A DNA stretch of 64,000 bases. Source: JACDAN01 sp035535195. GTDB taxonomy: Bacteria > Actinomycetota > Thermoleophilia > Gaiellales > Gaiellaceae. The position numbers and the translations under genes are program-made. The stretch lies in assembly GCA_035535195.1 (NCBI GenBank), contig DATLQK010000026.1, forward strand, positions 42,833-106,832. The letters run 5' to 3'. The first letter of the stretch is position 1. Every line of letters starts with the position of its first letter. This document shows, piece after piece, positions 51,682-60,294 of the stretch. Under the pieces are notes generated by a model. That model worked only from the letters and a program-made list of their open reading frames with translations. It searched no databases and had not been told where the DNA came from.

Positions 51682-53223
51682 CTAGGCCGTCGGTCCGGGC
51701 GACTGTCGCCACCACCCGAACAACCGACGGAGATCCCGGCCGTATGCCGCCGAGTAGATGTCCCGCCGGGCATCGGTCCACTCCATGCCCGCCCAGCCGT
51801 TCCGCCGATAGCAGAGAAACCGTCCACTTGACGTGTCACCGCGGCGGAGCCGGTCACTGTGTCCGGTTTCCCCCGCGGGTTTCCAGGCACCGATCGCCTG
51901 TGAGTCCGGACCGCACCGCGCTAGAGCGCGGACAGGCTCCCCCGGCGTTGCCAGTTGCTCGCCGAATGCCTGTTCTAGGAAGTACGCGCGCATCCGGTTG
52001 CCGCTCTTGGCGAGGTTGTACTCGACTCGATCCACCTCGCGCGTCCCGAGCCGGCACAGCATCCGAGAGTCGAAGTCCGGCGTCAGCGGCTCGGTCGGCC
52101 GGCAACGGCCCCGAATAGGGGCCGGAATTCGTTGCAACAGAATCTCATCGTTCAGCGTGAGCGTCGTGCCTTCGGCAGCGATCACTTGCGGCTCGTCACC
52201 GATCACGGCGTACGCAATGGCCCCCACAGCGCCCGCGACGAGTAGGGCGCCCAAGATCCCGAGTGCCGGAAGGAGACGCGGAGCATTCCTGCTGCGGCGC
52301 GGCTGCCGCACGGTCGTTGGCACAGGGGCTTCGCCATTGACCTCGCCGACAGTCCTTCCCGCGTACGTCGCCGCAGCCGCGGAGCCGAGGACATGCCGTA
52401 GGGCGGCGACCAACTCCCGACAGGAGCCGTACCGCTGTTCCGGGTCCTTCGCCATCGCCTTCGCGAGCACGCCGTCGACCTCGCGCGGGAGGTCGGGCCG
52501 GAGCTCCGACAGCAGCGGCGGCTCCTCGCGCATGTGCGCCCACAGCACCGCGACCTCGGTCTCCCGGCGGAAGGGCGTCGCTCCGGCGAGTGACTCGAAG
52601 ATCACGCAACCGAGCGAGTAGATGTCGGTCCGGGCGTCGACCTCCCGACCTTCGATCTGCTCCGGCGACATGTAGTCGATCGTCCCGACGAACTGACCGG
52701 ACGCGGTGATCCCGCTTCTCGACTCGAGATGCTTGGTCAGGCCGAAGTCGGCGAGATAGGCGATCGGCGGTGCGTCCGGCTCACCGGGCTCGACAAGGAT
52801 GTTCGCCGGCTTGACGTCGCGGTGGAGCAGTCCCCTCGCGTGCGCCACGTCGAGAGCGCTGCCGACCTGCGCCGCGACCGCGATCGCGTGGTCCGGCGCG
52901 AGCGGGCCGTCCCGCCGGAGCTGCGCCTTCAGGTCGCCCTCGACCCAGCGCATCGCGATGTAGAGGACGCCCTCCCAATCGCCTGCGTCGTAGATCGGGA
53001 CGATGTTCGGGTGGTTGAGGGAAGCCGCGGTCCGCGACTCTCGCACGAAACGCTCGCGGAAGCTCTCGTCCTCGGCGAGCTCCTCCGCCAGGAGCTTGAG
53101 CGCGACCTTGTTTCCCAGGCGAACGTTCTCGGCCCGGTAGACGACGCTCATCCCACCGCGTCCGAGAAGGGACTCGATCCGATACCCGGCGAACTCCGTG
53201 CCGATCCGCGGCACAACCGCCAT
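51682..53223 (-). CDS. Transmembrane Ser/Thr protein kinase with extracellular sensor domain
   Basis: A 513-residue PknB-like kinase. The P-loop GRGGMSVVY is at 21-29, catalytic Lys43 in VALKLL, the HRD loop LLHRDVKPANIL, DFGLTK, and the activation/P+1 segment GTIDYMSPEQIEG. One membrane helix lies at about 323-347 (LLPALGILGALLVAGAVGAI). The outside domain (350-513) has five cysteines (including RGRCRPTE, RMLCRLGT, RFLCYRRN) and no PASTA repeats, so its ligand differs from PknB. It is divergent from a second kinase with 49 bases between, implying shared control. Confidence 0.93.
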   Translation of the reverse strand: MAVVPRIGTEFAGYRIESLLGRGGMSVVYRAENVRLGNKVALKLLAEELAEDESFRERFVRESRTAASLNHPNIVPIYDAGDWEGVLYIAMRWVEGDLKAQLRRDGPLAPDHAIAVAAQVGSALDVAHARGLLHRDVKPANILVEPGEPDAPPIAYLADFGLTKHLESRSGITASGQFVGTIDYMSPEQIEGREVDARTDIYSLGCVIFESLAGATPFRRETEVAVLWAHMREEPPLLSELRPDLPREVDGVLAKAMAKDPEQRYGSCRELVAALRHVLGSAAAATYAGRTVGEVNGEAPVPTTVRQPRRSRNAPRLLPALGILGALLVAGAVGAIAYAVIGDEPQVIAAEGTTLTLNDEILLQRIPAPIRGRCRPTEPLTPDFDSRMLCRLGTREVDRVEYNLAKSGNRMRAYFLEQAFGEQLATPGEPVRALARCGPDSQAIGAWKPAGETGHSDRLRRGDTSSGRFLCYRRNGWAGMEWTDARRDIYSAAYGRDLRRLFGWWRQSPGPTA

Positions 53224-53272
53224 GTCGCCGGTTGTAACACAGTTCTGACAGCGGTTCTATCCTCGGTGGCCG

Positions 53273-54112
53273 ATGTCGAGGCAGCCGCCGCCGACCCCCA
53301 GAGCCGGCATGCGCCTCGGCCCGTACCTGCTCGAGAGTGTCCTCGGCGAGGGCAGCATGGGCATCGTCTTCCGAGCGAGCCACGAGAACGGAACCGTCGT
53401 CGCCCTCAAGGTGCTCCGGCCGGAGCTTTCGCACGACGACGGGTACCGCCGACGATTCGAACGGGAAGGCCGCATCGCGTCTGGCCTTGCCCACCGGCAC
53501 CTCGTCGAGGTCGTGGACACGGGCGAGGCCGACGGCTGGACCTATCTGGCGTCGCGCTACGTCGCCGGCGAGTCGCTCGCCGAGCGTCTCGGCCGCGAAG
53601 GGCCTATGCCCGTCGACGAGGTGGTGCGGCTGGCCGGCGAGGTCGGCACCGCCCTCGACACGCTTCACGCGAGCGAGCTCGTCCACCGCGATGTGAAGCC
53701 GTCGAACGTGATGCTGGCGGAGAGCGGCGCCGAGCTCACCGACTTCGGCGTCGCCCGAGGGACCGCCGACACTGTGCTCACGGCGCCGGGACGGGTGGTC
53801 GGAACGCTGGACTACCTGGCGCCCGAGGTCATCCGGGGGCAGCCGGCCGAGGCCCCCGCAGACGTCTATGCGCTCGGGTGCCTTCTGTACGAGTGCATCG
53901 CGGGACAGCCTCCATTCGGGTCCCGGCCGTTCGCCGAGGCCGCTGTCGCGCACCTGTCGGAGGAGCCACCCGACCCCTCCCCCACTCGCGGCGACCTCCC
54001 GCGCCAGTTCTGGACCGCGCTGCGGCACGGGCTGGCCAAGGATCCCGACGACCGCCCGCCGACGGCCACCGCCTACGCGCTCATGCTCCGGGTCTCAGCG
54101 CGACCGAGCTAG
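53273..54112 (+). CDS. Cytosolic Ser/Thr protein kinase
   Basis: A 279-residue protein that is only a kinase domain: GEGSMGIVF P-loop, VALKVLRPE with the catalytic Lys, LVHRDVKPSNVML, TDFGVARG, GTLDYLAPEVIRG and PADVYALGCLLYECIAGQPP. There is no membrane helix or sensor domain, unlike the divergent neighbour. Possible substrates are the neighbouring regulators. Its last 18 bases overlap the convergent XRE gene. All catalytic residues appear intact. Confidence 0.92.
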   Translation: MSRQPPPTPRAGMRLGPYLLESVLGEGSMGIVFRASHENGTVVALKVLRPELSHDDGYRRRFEREGRIASGLAHRHLVEVVDTGEADGWTYLASRYVAGESLAERLGREGPMPVDEVVRLAGEVGTALDTLHASELVHRDVKPSNVMLAESGAELTDFGVARGTADTVLTAPGRVVGTLDYLAPEVIRGQPAEAPADVYALGCLLYECIAGQPPFGSRPFAEAAVAHLSEEPPDPSPTRGDLPRQFWTALRHGLAKDPDDRPPTATAYALMLRVSARPS

Positions 54113-54439
54113 CTCTGTCCTGATCTCCTCGAGCAGGCGCTCGATCCGGTCCGCCTGCGCGGCGAGCCGCTCCGCCGCACGCTCCAGCTTCCGCGTCGCC
54201 GCGTCCGACCCAGCGCGTCGGGGCTCGGGCTCGTCGGACACGAAGTAGCTCAGCGGCTTGCCCGTCGCCTCGGCGACGAGACGGAGCACGTCGAGATCGG
54301 GTGTCGTCGCCCCACGCTCCCACCGGGAGACCGTGATCGGCTCGACCTCGACCTCTGAGGCGAGCTCTCGCTGCTTCCAGCCCCTTGCGGCGCGAGCCTG
54401 CCGAATCCGACCGCCGAGCTCCGGGTCTCTGGTCGCCAT
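54095..54439 (-). CDS. XRE-family repressor with C-terminal coiled coil
   Basis: A 114-residue DNA-binding protein. The helix-turn-helix spans about 8-65 (IRQARAARGWKQRELASEVE, VEPITVSRWERGATTPDLDV, LRLVAEATGKPLSYFV). A charged linker (SDEPEPRRAGSD) leads to a coiled coil (ATRKLERAAERLAAQADRIE, then RLLEEIRTELA) for dimerisation. There is no TPR peptide-binding domain as in Rgg/PlcR. A TGTTAT hexamer 10 bases before the ATG and no Shine-Dalgarno suggest a leaderless mRNA. It is divergent from a 28-codon peptide gene across an AT-rich repeat region, its probable operator. Confidence 0.88.
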   Translation of the reverse strand: MATRDPELGGRIRQARAARGWKQRELASEVEVEPITVSRWERGATTPDLDVLRLVAEATGKPLSYFVSDEPEPRRAGSDAATRKLERAAERLAAQADRIERLLEEIRTELARSR

Positions 54440-54461
54440 AGACAGGAGAATAACAGATTAA

Positions 54462-54549
54462 GGCTAGTCTTTACCTAATCATTACAGAGCTAGTCTTGAA
54501 TAATCATAACTTGCCTACTAATCTGGCTAGTCATTAAGTGGCTAGTTCC
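54462..54549. promoter_or_regulatory. AT-rich operator/promoter region with repeated GCTAGTC sites
   Basis: Four copies of GCTAGT(C/T) occur at 54463, 54489, 54526 and 54541. The first two are part of a 26-base direct repeat: GCTAGTCTT followed by TAATCATTAC (54476-54485) or TAATCATAAC (54501-54510). The region is strikingly AT-rich for this genome. It contains -10-like hexamers in both directions (TGTTAT for the XRE gene at 54450-54455; TACTAAT at 54516-54522 for the peptide gene). The adjacent XRE protein is the natural candidate to bind here. Confidence 0.65.
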
Positions 54550-54565
54550 AGGAAGGAGGCGAGGG

Positions 54566-54652
54566 ATGTTCCGCAAGCAGCTTTTCATTCTGCTCCTCAG
54601 CGTCGCAGGGGCGCTGTCGCTCGCGAACCTCGGTGGCGGCGGCGGGCCCTAG
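54566..54652 (+). CDS. 28-residue secreted-peptide candidate
   Basis: ATG 54566 to TAG 54652, preceded by AAGGAGG with a seven-base spacer, the strongest Shine-Dalgarno seen in this window. The peptide has a basic N-terminus (MFRKQ), a hydrophobic core (LFILLLSVAGALSLA) and the tail NLGGGGGP. Ser-Leu-Ala before the tail fits a signal peptidase I site, which would release an eight-residue peptide. A strong hairpin follows at 54671-54700 and an XRE repressor gene is divergent upstream. The layout resembles short-peptide quorum-sensing units, but no homologue is recognised. A simple membrane peptide or toxin-like peptide is an alternative. Confidence 0.6.
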   Translation: MFRKQLFILLLSVAGALSLANLGGGGGP

Positions 54653-54670
54653 GCCGCCGCCGCACAGTGC

Positions 54671-54700
54671 GCACGGAGAGCCCGGCCGGGCTTTCCGTGC
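54671..54700. terminator. Terminator hairpin after the small peptide gene
   Basis: GCACGGAGAGCCCGG pairs with CCGGGCTTTCCGTGC (one G-T pair). The hairpin lies 18 bases beyond the peptide stop and 3 bases before the end of the convergent regulator gene, so it can serve both directions. Confidence 0.7.
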
Positions 54701-54703
54701 TGT

Positions 54704-57700
54704 CTAAACAGCGCTCAGCTCGGCGAAAAGGGCTCTGGCCCGGCGTCCGGACGCGCTGTCTCCCTTCCGCTCGAACAGTTCGAGCGCCTCCTCCACTCGA
54801 CCGGCAGCAGGCATCGGCCGACCGCCAAGCCGGAGAACTTCGGCCACATCGAGCAACACGGCCCCGTGGTCGGAGACCGCATCCGTGCTCTGGACGATGC
54901 GCAGGCCCTCGAGGACGAGCGCTTCACCTTCCTGCGTCCGCCCCTGATGCGCGAGCAGCTTGCCCTTCAGGCTCCTCCACGAGAACTGCGCGATGATGTC
55001 GCCCTTCGGACAGCGCCGCTCAGCAAGATCGCTCCAGTCCGCTGCCTCCGCGTAGCGGCCCTGGTCGTAGAGAGCCTGTCCGAGCCAGGCGGCGATCGTC
55101 GCAAGAGCGGTTTCGTCGTTCACGCGCTCGAAGGTCTCGCAGCACTCGCGGAAGACGGATTCGGCCGCCGCCGAGTCCCCGGCGAGGTCGTGGACGCGCC
55201 CTCGGATTCGCCCCGAGTTGTTCGCGAGCGAGTAGAGCTCACCGAGCTCGGTGTAGATCTCATCAGCCTTGTCGAGCGCGTCGAACGCCTCGTCGAACCG
55301 CTCCGCGAGCCCCTGGAGGCCGCCGAGAAAGACCAGCACCCCGGCTGACCCGGACAGATCGCTCGTTTCCTCGAGTAGCCGCTCGCAACGGTCGATTGCG
55401 GCGGGCACCGGTATCGGACCATGGAACAGGGCGGTCGCGAGCTCGGAGAGACACCCCGAGGGCGACCAGTCGGTCCGGCGGTAGTGGACGAGTGCACGCT
55501 CGGATGCCTCCATCCAGTCCGCACAGCGCCCCTCCATCGATCCGCGGACATAGCCGACGAGTCGCCACGCCCTGCCGAGAGCCCGGTCGTCAGCGTGCTC
55601 TTCGAAGACGGGTACGGCTTCGTCGAGCAGCGCAAGGAGGAGCGACGGATCGGCTTCGGGGTCGGTGAAGAGACGGCCGTACCCGAGCTCGATTCGCGCT
55701 CGCAGCGCGAGGCGCCGGTCGCCCGCGTTCTCGGCATCGCCGAGCGCTTCGGTCAATGCCTCGTCGCTCCCCTGCGCGTCGCCGAACCAGCGCCGGGCGA
55801 TCCCGAGCTCGCAGAGCAGCTCCACCCGGTTGGCGTCCTGTCGCTCGAGCAGTGACGTGGCACGGCTCAGCAAGTTCATCGTCGCTCGAAGGTCCGCGCG
55901 CTTCCAGCTGCGCATTCCTGCAGCAGCCAGACGCCCTCCCGCCGCATCCGCCAGCGGACGGAGCCGCGGGTCCGCCGGCCGAAGCTCGGCCCAGTAGTCA
56001 TGTGCCTGCTCGAGGTGGTAGCCGACGATCTCGTCTCTGCCGTCGCGCTGACCGAGCCACGTCCCGTACCGCTCGTGGAGGTCTGCCCGCGCGCTCTTCG
56101 TCATCCCCGCGTAAGCGACGTCCCTGATCAGCACGTGGTGGAAGTGCGCGTCCTCGTCGTCGCCTCGCAGTCCGCGGACCAAGCCTCGACGCGCGAGCGC
56201 CGCCAGCCTTCGGTCGAGCCCGGGGAGCGTCTCCGGCGGAGACAGCGCCACGAGGGCGCTCCGCGAGAAGTCGCGACCGACGACCGCAGCGCGCTCGAGG
56301 AGCGCACGCTCGTCCGGCTCCAGGCGGTCGAGGCGGCCCGCGAGCAGCGCCTCAACGGTCGGCGGGACTGCCGCGAGCGACTCGGGGCCGGCGTCCTCGG
56401 CAAAGGCCAGCAACTGCTCGAGAAAGAGCGGGTTGCCTTCGGCGACGTGGACGATCCGGGACAGTGCCGTTTCGTCGAGATCCGCGCCGATATCAGCCAC
56501 CAGCCGTTCGGACTCGTCGTCAGTCAGCGGCTCGAGTGCGAGCAGACCCTTCTCGCTGCCCCAGCCGGGTCGTTGCTCCAGGAGCTCGCTCCTGGCGAGA
56601 CAGAGGACGAGCAGCGGTGCGTCGGCTCTCCAGGCGGCGAGGTACTCGATCAGGTCGAGGAGCGTCGGCTCGGCCCAGTGGATGTCCTCCAGGACGACGA
56701 CGAGCGGCCGTCCGAGGGCCAAGGCTTCGAGGAACCGGCGCACCGCCCAGAACACCTCTCCCGTGGACGCGGCGCCCTCGGCGGGATCGGCCAGTTGCGC
56801 AACTCGCTCCGCGATCAGCGGCCCCTGGTCGTCGCCGAGGAACAGCCTGGCGATCGCCTCCCGCGGGCGCTCCGGGGCAGCTTCACGGACGATGTGGGCG
56901 AGCGGCAGGAAGGTCGCTCCCTGCCCGTAGGAGACGCAGCGGCCGACGAGCGCCCACGCGCCCGTGCTCGCCACGAACTCCTTCGCCAGCCGGCTCTTGC
57001 CCACGCCGCCGTCGCCGAGGACGGTGACGACACGACTATGCCGCTCGGCCTGGACGCCCGCGAACGCCGCTTGCAGCCATGCCAGCTCGCTCGTCCGCCC
57101 GACGAGCGTCGTGCCGACGAGCGGGCGGCTGGCTTCCACCACCTTCTGAAGCCGGAAGGCGGGAGCTCGGCCGAGGGCCGCTCCGACGTCGACCGGATCG
57201 ACCGGCTCGCCTTGCGCCGTGTTGCGAACGAGCGCCCAGGTCGCCGCGCCGAGGAGAATCTCGCCCGGCAGCGCCGCCTCTTCTAGCCGCATGGCGACGT
57301 GCACCGGCCCGCCGGTGACGAATGCCGCTCCTGAGTCAGGATCGCTCGCCACCACCTCACCGGAGTTGACCCCGACCCGCAATTGCAGGGCGATGCCGTG
57401 CGCCTCGGTGAGCTCCGAATTCAGCTCTTCGATGCTGTCGCGCAGGTCCACGGCCGCGCGCACCGCGCGCAACGCGTCGTCCTCGTGGACGGTGGGGACG
57501 CCGAAGACGGCCATCGCCGCGTCGCCGATGAACTTCTCGAGGACACCGCCGTGACGCTCCACGGCGCTCGTGACTGCGCCAAAATAGCGCCGCATCACAC
57601 CGCCGAAGACCTCGGGATCCAGTCGCGCGGCGAGATCGGTCGAGTCGACGACGTCGGCGAAAAGGATCGTGACGCTCTTTCGTCGCTCGGGCTCCGCCGA

Positions 57701-58432
57701 CACGGGAGCAGGGCCCTTCCCCGGCCCGACCGACGGGTCGTGCCGAAGGATCGCCTGCTCGAGCTCGTTGAGCTCGGCCGACGGCTCGAGCCCCAGCTCC
57801 TCGACGAGAATCGCACGCGTCTGGCGGTAGAGCTCGAGGGCGTCGGCCTGTCTGCCGGACCGGTAGAGGGCGAGCATGAGCTGGGCGCGCGGCCGCTCGC
57901 GCAGCGGGTGCTCGGCGACGAACGCCTCCAGCTCAGGGACGAGGTGAGCGTGCCGTCCGGACGCCAACTCGGCGTCGAAGAGCTCTTCGCGGGCCGCCGT
58001 CTTGAGCTCTTCCAGCCGGGCGATCTCCATCGGCGCGAACGGCTCGTCGGCGACGTCGGCGAGGGCGGGGCCACGCCAAAGCTCGAGGGCCTCGCGGAGG
58101 TCGGTTCCTTCGCGGACGGCCCGTTCGAACCGATGGGCGTCCACGAACCGGGGGTCCAGCTCGAGCACGTAGCCGGGCGACCGTGTAACGAGGACGTCGG
58201 GGCCGATCAGCCTGCGAAGCTCGGAAACCAGGTTCTGCAGCGAGCCGACTGCGGATTTCGGAGGTGTCTCGCCCCAGAGCTCCTCCACGAGACGGTGGGT
58301 CGACACGACTTCGCCGGCGTGCAGCGCGAGCAGTGCGAGTAGCGCGCGCTGCTTCTTCCGGCGCACGGGGACCGGCTCGTGGTCGCGGGCAAGCGCAACC
58401 GGGCCGAGGAGTTTGACCTCGACAAGAGACAT
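54704..58432 (-). CDS. SARP-type regulator fused to adenylate cyclase, AAA ATPase and TPR domains (paralogue B)
   Basis: A 1242-residue paralogue of the gene at 47606-51355. ATG 58432 (MSLVEVKLLGPV) is preferred over the GTG 18 bases upstream because paralogue A begins identically. Domains: winged helix 1-95 (EVVSTHRLVEELWGETPPKS), BTAD 96-235, class III cyclase about 250-415 with metal Asp260 and Asp304 (ILFADVVDSTDL, EKFIGDAAMAVFG), AAA ATPase from about 435 (GRTSELAWLQ, Walker A GDGGVGKS, VVVLEDIHWAEPTLLDLIEYL), and TPR-like repeats to the end. Divergent from the secreted-protein operon at 58528-62116 across a SARP-like operator. Cyclase residues look intact; whether cAMP is made is unknown. 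Confidence 0.92.
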   Translation of the reverse strand: MSLVEVKLLGPVALARDHEPVPVRRKKQRALLALLALHAGEVVSTHRLVEELWGETPPKSAVGSLQNLVSELRRLIGPDVLVTRSPGYVLELDPRFVDAHRFERAVREGTDLREALELWRGPALADVADEPFAPMEIARLEELKTAAREELFDAELASGRHAHLVPELEAFVAEHPLRERPRAQLMLALYRSGRQADALELYRQTRAILVEELGLEPSAELNELEQAILRHDPSVGPGKGPAPVSAEPERRKSVTILFADVVDSTDLAARLDPEVFGGVMRRYFGAVTSAVERHGGVLEKFIGDAAMAVFGVPTVHEDDALRAVRAAVDLRDSIEELNSELTEAHGIALQLRVGVNSGEVVASDPDSGAAFVTGGPVHVAMRLEEAALPGEILLGAATWALVRNTAQGEPVDPVDVGAALGRAPAFRLQKVVEASRPLVGTTLVGRTSELAWLQAAFAGVQAERHSRVVTVLGDGGVGKSRLAKEFVASTGAWALVGRCVSYGQGATFLPLAHIVREAAPERPREAIARLFLGDDQGPLIAERVAQLADPAEGAASTGEVFWAVRRFLEALALGRPLVVVLEDIHWAEPTLLDLIEYLAAWRADAPLLVLCLARSELLEQRPGWGSEKGLLALEPLTDDESERLVADIGADLDETALSRIVHVAEGNPLFLEQLLAFAEDAGPESLAAVPPTVEALLAGRLDRLEPDERALLERAAVVGRDFSRSALVALSPPETLPGLDRRLAALARRGLVRGLRGDDEDAHFHHVLIRDVAYAGMTKSARADLHERYGTWLGQRDGRDEIVGYHLEQAHDYWAELRPADPRLRPLADAAGGRLAAAGMRSWKRADLRATMNLLSRATSLLERQDANRVELLCELGIARRWFGDAQGSDEALTEALGDAENAGDRRLALRARIELGYGRLFTDPEADPSLLLALLDEAVPVFEEHADDRALGRAWRLVGYVRGSMEGRCADWMEASERALVHYRRTDWSPSGCLSELATALFHGPIPVPAAIDRCERLLEETSDLSGSAGVLVFLGGLQGLAERFDEAFDALDKADEIYTELGELYSLANNSGRIRGRVHDLAGDSAAAESVFRECCETFERVNDETALATIAAWLGQALYDQGRYAEAADWSDLAERRCPKGDIIAQFSWRSLKGKLLAHQGRTQEGEALVLEGLRIVQSTDAVSDHGAVLLDVAEVLRLGGRPMPAAGRVEEALELFERKGDSASGRRARALFAELSAV

Positions 58433-58465
58433 CTGTCTCAAATTGAACACCCTCGGCGCCTACGG

Positions 58466-58508
58466 CGCATAGACGCAGATGAGCCACGGGTGAGGGCTGC
58501 ATGAGCGG
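58466..58508 (-). promoter_or_regulatory. SARP-like operator: three 11-base-spaced heptamers before the paralogue B gene
   Basis: On the plus strand TGAGCCA (58480), TGAGGGC (58491) and TGAGCGG (58502) repeat at exactly 11-base intervals. Eight bases further (58472-58479) lies TATGCG on the minus strand (58466-58471), in the same place as TGTAAG before paralogue A. The shared AATTGAACACCC sequence nearer the start codons (58441-58452 and 51363-51373) is also conserved. The layout predicts autoregulation and joint control of the divergent secreted operon. Confidence 0.6.
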
Positions 58509-58527
58509 CCGAGCGCAGCCTGGACGC

Positions 58528-60294
58528 ATGAAGATTCTCTTGACAGCCCTGGCGGCATTGATCGTGGCGGCGCCCGCAGCGGCGGCGCCACCCCCGAACG
58601 ACAACCGCGCCGACGCGCAGCAGGTTCCGACCTTTCCCTCTTCGGCGCACGGCTCGACGGTGGAAGCGACGACCGAGAGGCTCGACCCGCAGGTCTCCAA
58701 GTGCGGACGGGTCGACGCGACCGTCTGGTACCGAATCGACGCCGCGCCCGATGGCACGATCGTCGCGACGGCCCAGGCGGCGGGACAGCTCGCACCGGTC
58801 GTGCGGCTCTACCGGCGCTTGCAGTCGAGCATCCAGGAGGTCTCCTGCAGCACTGCCAAGGCAGGAGGCAAGGCGATCGCGTCAGTCGCCGCCGTTCGCG
58901 GAGCGGGCTACCTGATCCTCGTCGGCCGCCGTCCCGGCGCAGCCGACGGCGAGTTCGATCTCCGGGCAGATCTGGTTCTGCCGCCGGAAAACGACGAGCG
59001 CGGCGAGGCGGCTCGCGTCGGCCGGCTCCCCGCGACGGTGCGCGGCACCACCCTCGGCGCCACGAGCGACGACTACCGCGACTGCGGAATGAGCGGCGGC
59101 GGCGTCTGGTACCGGTTCCAAGGACCGGCGACCGGCCGGGCGCTGGTTCAACTCGACACGGGCCAACGCAGCGGGGCCGTGGCGGTCTTCCGCCGCTCTC
59201 GCGGGAGCGTGGAGGAGCTCGGGTGCGCGGCGACCGATCGCCGGGGCGGCTTGACCGCCGGCTTCGCAGCGAAGCCGGGCGCGGACTATCTGATTCTGGT
59301 CGGCGACAGGGCCGGCTCGAGCCCCGGCGCATTCGTGCTCAGGATTCGGGCGGGCGAGGCTCCGGAGCATCTGCCCGGACGCGCCCTTCCGCACGGCGGC
59401 GCGCGTGGCTCCGTCGACGGCCTCAGCGACGTCAACGATGTCTGGTCGGTCCGGATGCGGCCCGGCCGGACATACCGGATCGCGTTCGCCTCGACTCCAT
59501 GCGCGCAGCTGAGCATTCGACGTGCGAGCAAGACGCTGCGGCGCTTCTCCTGCCGCGGCTACACGAGCTTCACGCCCGGCCCCGACGGCGGCGGCCGCTA
59601 CGCGGTCGAGGTCCGGGCCTCGGGCTACTCGGGACGCCAGAGGTACCGGCTCCAGGTCGTCGCGGCGGGGACCGACGACATCGGCGTCGGTCTCGAGCTA
59701 GCCGCCGGATCGATCCACCGCGGCAAGCTGTCGCCGTCGGGCGTCGACGTCCTCGACCTTTACCACTTCGACGTCGCGCGGCTGAGCGAGGTGCGGCTGG
59801 ATCTCGCCCGCGGCGCTGGGCGATCGTTCTCGCTCGTCCTGCTCACCGACACGGGACAGCGGATCGCGACCGGCCAGACCGGCGTGCGCCGCCGGCTCGG
59901 CCGCGGTCGTTATGTCGTAGCCGTCGAGGCGCCTCCTGGTACGGAAGCAGGCCGCTACCGCCTGGCGCTCAGGCTCCGCGACGTCACGTCCACGACCGTC
60001 CTCGTCTCGGGCTCGCGCTCGGCCGAGGTCACCCCCGGATCGGTCGTCTCGATCTCATGCAGCGTGTCCCCGGCGACCACCGGTGGGCGGATCGAGCTCC
60101 AGATCGACCGCTTCGACCCCCTTACCGGCTGGCACTTCCACCGCAAGATCCGAATCGCCGCCGGCTCGGCGCTGTCGTGGCGGCCGCCCACGGCCGGACG
60201 TTGGCGCGTGCGGGCGCGGTTCCTCGGCACCCGCGGCTCGGCGCCCAGCCGCAGCGGCTATGCGCAGATCGTCGTCGCGAGGCCGATCGGATGA
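58528..60294 (+). CDS. Secreted protein with PPC-like beta-sandwich repeats
   Basis: A 588-residue secreted protein from ATG 58528 (KILLTALAALIVAAPAAAA signal peptide, then PPPNDNRADAQQ). It is built from several PPC-like domains of about 110-130 residues, each with the pattern (V/G)WY-R-(I/F), then VRLYRR or VAVFRRSRG, then a G-x-x-YLILVG strand (GYLILVGRRPGAADGEFDLR, DYLILVGDRAGSSPGAFVLR). A further domain follows (HFDVARLSEVRLDLARGAG). No enzyme motif is seen; adhesion or envelope structure is likely. First gene of a three-gene operon divergent from regulator B; its stop overlaps the next start (ATGA). Confidence 0.8.
   Translation: MKILLTALAALIVAAPAAAAPPPNDNRADAQQVPTFPSSAHGSTVEATTERLDPQVSKCGRVDATVWYRIDAAPDGTIVATAQAAGQLAPVVRLYRRLQSSIQEVSCSTAKAGGKAIASVAAVRGAGYLILVGRRPGAADGEFDLRADLVLPPENDERGEAARVGRLPATVRGTTLGATSDDYRDCGMSGGGVWYRFQGPATGRALVQLDTGQRSGAVAVFRRSRGSVEELGCAATDRRGGLTAGFAAKPGADYLILVGDRAGSSPGAFVLRIRAGEAPEHLPGRALPHGGARGSVDGLSDVNDVWSVRMRPGRTYRIAFASTPCAQLSIRRASKTLRRFSCRGYTSFTPGPDGGGRYAVEVRASGYSGRQRYRLQVVAAGTDDIGVGLELAAGSIHRGKLSPSGVDVLDLYHFDVARLSEVRLDLARGAGRSFSLVLLTDTGQRIATGQTGVRRRLGRGRYVVAVEAPPGTEAGRYRLALRLRDVTSTTVLVSGSRSAEVTPGSVVSISCSVSPATTGGRIELQIDRFDPLTGWHFHRKIRIAAGSALSWRPPTAGRWRVRARFLGTRGSAPSRSGYAQIVVARPIG

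Noticed and set aside
47606..58432. Considered LuxR/MalT (LAL) identity for the two giant regulators
   Set aside because: There is no C-terminal LuxR helix-turn-helix; the DNA-binding domain is the N-terminal OmpR-like winged helix followed by BTAD.
58501..58527. Earlier ATG at 58501 for the secreted PPC-like protein
   Set aside because: It would add nine polar residues before the signal peptide and lies within the third SARP-like heptamer; ATG 58528 has the same context as the small gene at 51448.
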